From positions 1 through 9,999 of the forward strand of contig JAUVSB010000036.1 in the NCBI GenBank assembly GCA_030597275.1: a DNA stretch of 9,999 nt, written 5' to 3'. Shown here piece by piece: positions 7,028-9,999 of this stretch. Positions within the stretch are counted from its first letter, which is position 1, and every line of letters starts with the position of its first letter. The translations under genes and the position numbers were made by a program. Under the pieces are notes generated by a model, which was given only the letters and a program-made list of their open reading frames with translations, ran no database searches and had not been told where the DNA came from. The stretch comes from Gammaproteobacteria bacterium (GTDB taxonomy: Bacteria; Pseudomonadota; Gammaproteobacteria; BMS3Bbin11).

Positions 7028-8604
7028 AACACATTTTAGCACTGTCATTTACATTACTACTATTTCTTACCCCCCTATCAAACTCAACTGCCGAAACAAA
7101 TCGATCAGACACACTCCACAGAGGTAACAGCACTGAACCTGTTACGCTGGACCCGCATCAGTCCGAGGACGTCTCCAGCGGCAACATCCTTCGTGACCTG
7201 TTTGAAGGGCTGGTCACTGAAGATGCCGCAGGAAACCTCATCCCCGGTGCAGCAGAAAAATGGAGCATCAGTAAAGATGGTCTGATCTACACATTTCATC
7301 TTCGAGACTGTCTCGCCTGGTCAAACGGTGAAGCGCTCACGGCAGCAGATTTTGTCTTCTCTCTGCGCCGGGCGCTGGATCCGGAAACGGTTGCCCCTAT
7401 GGCTGAACTTCTAGCACCTATAATAAATGCTCGTGATGTAATGAACGGAAGTAAACAGGTTGAACTGCTGGGCATTGATATGCCGGACAGTCACACCCTT
7501 GTTATTCGACTGCAGCAAGCTGCTCCCTGGTTTCTGCAAATATTAAGTCACCCGATTGCCTATCCTGTTTATGCTACCTCTCTGATTAATCACAAAGACA
7601 AGGCCTTTAGTGCAGAGCATCTGATTTCAAATGGTGCATGGCAGCTGCAACAGTGGATTCCTTACGAAAAGCTACAGCTAAAACGAAATACAAAGTACTA
7701 CGATGGCAAGAAAACATATTTCAATCAGGTGATCTACTACCCGATAGATTCCAGCAATGCAGAGTTCAGTCGCTACCGTGCCGGTGAGTTTGACTGGACC
7801 GATACCATACCGCCGAACAAACTTGGCTGGATAAATAAAAACCTGCCGGGGCAGGCATTCATCAGTCCATACCTCGGTACGTATTATTACGGCTTCAACC
7901 TGACTCGCCCGCCGTTTCAGGGAAAAGCTGATTTACGCCGGGCATTGTCACTGGCCATCGACAGGTCCATTATCACGTCTAAACTTCTTGGCAATGGTGA
8001 GTTGCCCGCAGACAGATGGCTACCACCTGGGCTGGTGGCTGAATCTACTATGAAGCCTGTCAGCAAAGAACAAAACCTTAAACTTGCAAAAGAGCTCTAC
8101 CGCAAAGCAGGCTACAGCCAAAATAATCCCCTACGCACTACCCTGCACTATAATTCCAGCGAACAAAATAAACGCATAGCAGTCGCTATCGCCGCCATGT
8201 GGAAAAAGAACCTGGGCGTAAAAGTGCAACTGATCAATGAAGAATGGAAAGTCTTCCTCAATAGAAGAAAAAGCAAAACAGAGACCCAGCTTTATAGAGC
8301 TTCATGGATTGCTGACTACAACGATGCCAGTAGTTTCCTGGCCCTGTTCACCAGCAACAATGCAAAGAATGACACCGGCTATGCCAATAAGGATTACGAC
8401 AGCTTGATTGCGCAGATTGAATCAACAATGGACAAAGAAAAAAGAGATAGACTGATTCAACAGGCAGAGAAAAAACTACTCGATGACCAAGTTATCATAC
8501 CTATTTATCATTATGTCTCAAGACACCTGGTTAAACCTGATATAAAAGGCTATAAACCCAATCCTCTGGATCATCATTACAGTCGGTATTTATATAGGGA
8601 ATAA
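7024..8604 (+). CDS. OppA-like peptide ABC transporter substrate-binding protein
   Basis: This 526-residue exported protein belongs to the SBP_bac_5 (OppA/DppA) family, which binds peptides in the periplasm and delivers them to an ABC permease. Residues 1-23 form a signal peptide (Lys-His, hydrophobic core, then a STA-E cleavage-like site). No lipobox cysteine is present, so a free periplasmic protein is expected. Family features are EPVTLDPHQSEDVSSGNILRD-type lobe I opening, GLIYTFHLRDCLAWSNGEALTAADFVFSLRRALDP, the YGFNLTRPPF segment, and LRRALSLAIDRSIIT. The C-terminus has the typical PIYHYVSRHLVKP strand; total length is close to E. coli OppA (543). No permease or ATPase genes are nearby, so it is an orphan binding protein here. 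It overlaps the DUF1841 gene by four bases and is followed by a heptamer array touching its stop codon. Confidence 0.93.
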   Translation: MKHILALSFTLLLFLTPLSNSTAETNRSDTLHRGNSTEPVTLDPHQSEDVSSGNILRDLFEGLVTEDAAGNLIPGAAEKWSISKDGLIYTFHLRDCLAWSNGEALTAADFVFSLRRALDPETVAPMAELLAPIINARDVMNGSKQVELLGIDMPDSHTLVIRLQQAAPWFLQILSHPIAYPVYATSLINHKDKAFSAEHLISNGAWQLQQWIPYEKLQLKRNTKYYDGKKTYFNQVIYYPIDSSNAEFSRYRAGEFDWTDTIPPNKLGWINKNLPGQAFISPYLGTYYYGFNLTRPPFQGKADLRRALSLAIDRSIITSKLLGNGELPADRWLPPGLVAESTMKPVSKEQNLKLAKELYRKAGYSQNNPLRTTLHYNSSEQNKRIAVAIAAMWKKNLGVKVQLINEEWKVFLNRRKSKTETQLYRASWIADYNDASSFLALFTSNNAKNDTGYANKDYDSLIAQIESTMDKEKRDRLIQQAEKKLLDDQVIIPIYHYVSRHLVKPDIKGYKPNPLDHHYSRYLYRE

Positions 8605-8639
8605 AGTTGTAAGTATTAAGTTTTAAGTATTAAGTTGAA
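8605..8639 (-). repeat. Heptamer tandem array after the oppA-like gene
   Basis: Immediately after the TAA stop, the + strand reads five heptamers: AGTTGTA, AGTATTA, AGTTTTA, AGTATTA, AGTTGAA. On the minus strand the core reads TAATACT, TAAAACT, TAATACT, TACAACT, the same alternating TAATAC/TAAAAC pattern as at 2418-2445. The arrays are therefore in opposite orientation to each other, and a 19-base stretch matches at 17 positions. The fifth heptamer is degenerate. Function is unknown. Confidence 0.8.
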
Positions 8640-8672
8640 AAACTGAAAACCTATATACAAAAATATTCAACA

Positions 8673-8686
8673 TGATTTTAAAATCA
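8673..8686. repeat. 14 bp perfect palindrome
   Basis: TGATTTTAAAATCA is a perfect inverted repeat with no spacer, 69 bp after the oppA-like stop. It could be a protein-binding site or chance in AT-rich DNA. It has no GC-rich stem or T-run, so it is a poor terminator candidate. Confidence 0.35.
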
Positions 8687-8889
8687 GAGACTCTTTATAT
8701 CTCTCCATAGCGGACATATTCAGGTCAAGGCAAAAAGGCTGAATTAGGCCAGTAGCAAACATTTGAGACAGGCAACCGGCGTTGCGATGCTCCTCCCATG
8801 TATCTTTATCCATTTGATTTTCAGTATTACATGACTCCATTTCCATAAGCACGGAAGTTTTGAAGAAGCTGATATAAGTCAAAGAACAA

Positions 8890-8930
8890 TATATATAAAA
8901 TATGGATAATAGTTTATTGTATATATTAAG
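8890..8930 (+). promoter_or_regulatory. Possible promoter region for the coiled-coil gene
   Basis: The stretch contains TATAAA (8894-8899), GATAAT (8905-8910) and TATATT (8922-8927), any of which could serve as a -10 box. No good TTGACA-like -35 element lies at the right distance from any of them. The call rests mainly on position: it is the only long gap upstream of the gene at 8978. Confidence 0.25.
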
Positions 8931-8977
8931 TGGCTCAGCTATTAGCTGTGTTCTCTACGAAGAGAGAGAATTGAAAT

Positions 8978-9484
8978 TTGAATACCTCAACATCCACAAG
9001 CAGGAAAACATTAATCGCATTTGCCCTGATTGCAGGAATTTCTGCTGGTGGTTTTATGGGCTTTCTGATGTACAAAATGGTTTCCCTGATGGAAGAGATG
9101 ACTGGCCATGTTGCTGATATGTCCACCAATACGGCCTCCATGTCTAAGGTGTTGATTCACGTGGGCCAGGATATGCATCTTATGCAGAATTCAGTGGCCG
9201 ATATATCGACACGGATTATGCTTATGGATAACCACATGTATATGATGAACAAAAGTATTTCATCAATACAGACACGCCTGGCAGATAACATGGGTCACAT
9301 AACAGAAGATATGCGCCTGATGCTGAAGGATATCCATGCCTTGACGGGTTCTATCCAGTTGATGTCAGCAGATGTGCACAATATGAGTCTGGACATGCAC
9401 CGTATGGGGTATGATATTTACCGGGGCAGCAGCTCTTTTACTTCTCCTCCTTCATTTCTACGCAACATGATGAACCCCCGATAG
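8978..9484 (+). CDS. Membrane-anchored Met/His-rich coiled-coil protein
   Basis: No family was recognised. The 168-residue product has a short polar N-terminus, one transmembrane helix (about residues 10-34), and then a long helical region with a 3-4 spacing of Met, Ile, Val and Leu, as in a coiled coil. Methionine is extreme: 24 of 168 residues, with 8 histidines. Related segments begin near residues 66, 87, 112 and 133 with the pattern M-x-x-M-x-x-x-I/V/M-x-x-I/L/M. The tail (residues 148-168) is Ser/Pro-rich and ends LRNMMNPR. The start must be the TTG at 8978: an in-frame TGA lies at 8972-8974, and the next ATG (9056) is inside the transmembrane helix. A GA-rich stretch at 8960-8968 may serve as ribosome-binding site. 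The helix region could act as a spacer, scaffold or metal-binding rod; none is shown. It lies 27 bp before the heme-protein gene. Confidence 0.75.
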   Translation: MNTSTSTSRKTLIAFALIAGISAGGFMGFLMYKMVSLMEEMTGHVADMSTNTASMSKVLIHVGQDMHLMQNSVADISTRIMLMDNHMYMMNKSISSIQTRLADNMGHITEDMRLMLKDIHALTGSIQLMSADVHNMSLDMHRMGYDIYRGSSSFTSPPSFLRNMMNPR

Positions 9485-9511
9485 GGTGACCTGATATAAA
9501 AGTTAAGAGCA

Positions 9512-9999
9512 ATGATCTATACCAGTAAAAAAAGTCAAATTACCAGCCTGTTAATTCTTTTGTCGCTCTCCAGCTTTGTTCCTATACAAGCTCAAGTGTT
9601 AGAACTTGAAGAATTTACCATGCAGAGTCGCAAAAATGCCGCAGATTTTTTATCCGCTATAAAACGGGCACGTAGTTTTGAGATTGAAACTATTGGTCTG
9701 TCTTCAACGTTAGAAACGTGCAGACATCACGCGCCTCAGCTCTATTATGAACATTCAATTAAAAACAACATTATGATACGACGTGTCAGCCTTGTACCAC
9801 GTAATCCTGTTACCGGCAGTGCCGATGCCTGGGAGCAGGCCGGACTTCTTAAAATGCAGAAAATGCTAAAAAAGGGAGGGAAGCCCAAGGAGATGGAGAT
9901 CGTCGAGCTGGTGCAGGAGCCAGCTGGAGAATACTATCGCTATTTAAAACCCATTGTTGTTGAAGCAGGATGTCTGAAGTGTCATGGTACTAAAATGGA
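9512..9999 (+). CDS. DUF3365 (Tll0287-like) c-type heme protein, 5' part
   Basis: The frame opens at the ATG at 9512 and runs off the window after 162 codons, so the 3' end is missing. Residues 1-29 look like a signal peptide (Lys-rich start, LLILLSLSSFVP core, QA cleavage-like site), placing the protein in the periplasm. The mature part resembles the DUF3365/Tll0287-like domain: a helical beginning, TGSADAWEQAGL, then EYYRYLKPIVVEAGCLKCHGTK. The last segment carries a c-type heme site with C154, C157 and H158. Tll0287-like domains are PAS-like heme or sensor modules seen alone or at the N-terminus of signalling proteins. Which form applies here cannot be told because the C-terminus is out of view. 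A weak AAGAG ribosome-binding site precedes the start. It is probably co-transcribed with the coiled-coil gene 27 bp upstream. Confidence 0.85.
   Translation, partial: MIYTSKKSQITSLLILLSLSSFVPIQAQVLELEEFTMQSRKNAADFLSAIKRARSFEIETIGLSSTLETCRHHAPQLYYEHSIKNNIMIRRVSLVPRNPVTGSADAWEQAGLLKMQKMLKKGGKPKEMEIVELVQEPAGEYYRYLKPIVVEAGCLKCHGTKM

Larger units (their letters stand above)
8605..8977. other. AT-rich intergenic region
   Basis: This 373 bp gap is visibly richer in A and T than the flanking genes. It holds the heptamer array (8605-8639), a 14 bp palindrome (8673-8686), small inverted repeats at 8772-8785 (GCAAC/GTTGC) and 8936-8948 (CAGCT/AGCTG), and an A/T-dense stretch at 8890-8930 that may carry the promoter of the next gene. 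A minus-strand reading frame at 8667-8882 is not convincing as a gene. No stem followed by a T-run, and no RNA gene, was recognised. Confidence 0.7.

Noticed and set aside
8772..8785. GCAAC/GTTGC hairpin as terminator
   Set aside because: Only a five-pair stem, with no T-run on either strand.
8936..8948. CAGCT-ATT-AGCTG small hairpin as operator or terminator
   Set aside because: Five-pair arms with a three-base loop are expected by chance, and no T-run follows.
8902..9117. Plus-strand 71-codon ORF beginning with ATG at 8902
   Set aside because: It overlaps the start of the coiled-coil gene in another frame, has no recognisable domain, and its second half is an out-of-frame reading of the transmembrane helix.
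1..9999. CRISPR array, tRNA, rRNA, insertion sequence or defence system
   Set aside because: No spaced direct repeats of CRISPR size, no RNA gene signature, no transposase, and no defence-type domains were seen; the genes are housekeeping, redox or sensory types.

Overview
The window looks like a chromosomal segment from a gammaproteobacterium. The protein sequences closely match, from memory, the Rsx/Rnf and Nth proteins of Escherichia coli and Vibrio. The gene order rnfABCDGE-nth is the classical gammaproteobacterial one. A c-type-heme DUF3365 protein and a Met-rich coiled-coil protein at the right end would suit a free-living, respiring (possibly sulfur- or nitrogen-cycling) lineage rather than an enteric; this last point is inference. 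All recognised genes lie on the + strand.

Region 1 (1-4839) holds the rnf operon: the 3' part of rnfA, then rnfB, rnfC, rnfD, rnfG and rnfE. Most junctions overlap by a few bases. The exceptions are rnfA-rnfB (16 bp gap) and rnfC-rnfD, where a 34 bp gap carries a heptamer tandem repeat. Together the products form the membrane ion-translocating ferredoxin:NAD+ oxidoreductase (Rnf/Rsx). All expected Fe-S cysteines and both covalent-FMN threonines in the visible subunits are intact.

Region 2 (4842-8604) continues the same tightly packed run: nth (endonuclease III, an Fe-S DNA glycosylase), a FIST-domain sensory protein, a DUF1841 protein, and an orphan OppA-like peptide-binding protein. Three of its four junctions are overlaps or gaps of 4 bp or less, so the run is probably co-transcribed with rnf or from internal promoters not obvious in the sequence.

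Region 3 (8605-8977) is a 373 bp AT-rich gap. It starts immediately after the oppA-like stop codon with a second heptamer array, which is the inverted counterpart of the rnfC-rnfD array. It also has a 14 bp palindrome and a doubtful minus-strand ORF. No convincing terminator was seen.

Region 4 (8978-9999) holds two probably co-transcribed genes. The first encodes a small membrane-anchored, Met/His-rich coiled-coil protein that must use a TTG start. The second encodes an exported DUF3365-type c-heme protein cut off by the window end just after its CxxCH motif.

The most unusual signals are the paired inverted heptamer arrays abutting two stop codons, the Met-rich coiled-coil/heme-protein pair, and the FIST-DUF1841-peptide-binding block attached to rnf-nth. 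No clearly new defence or mobile system is visible.
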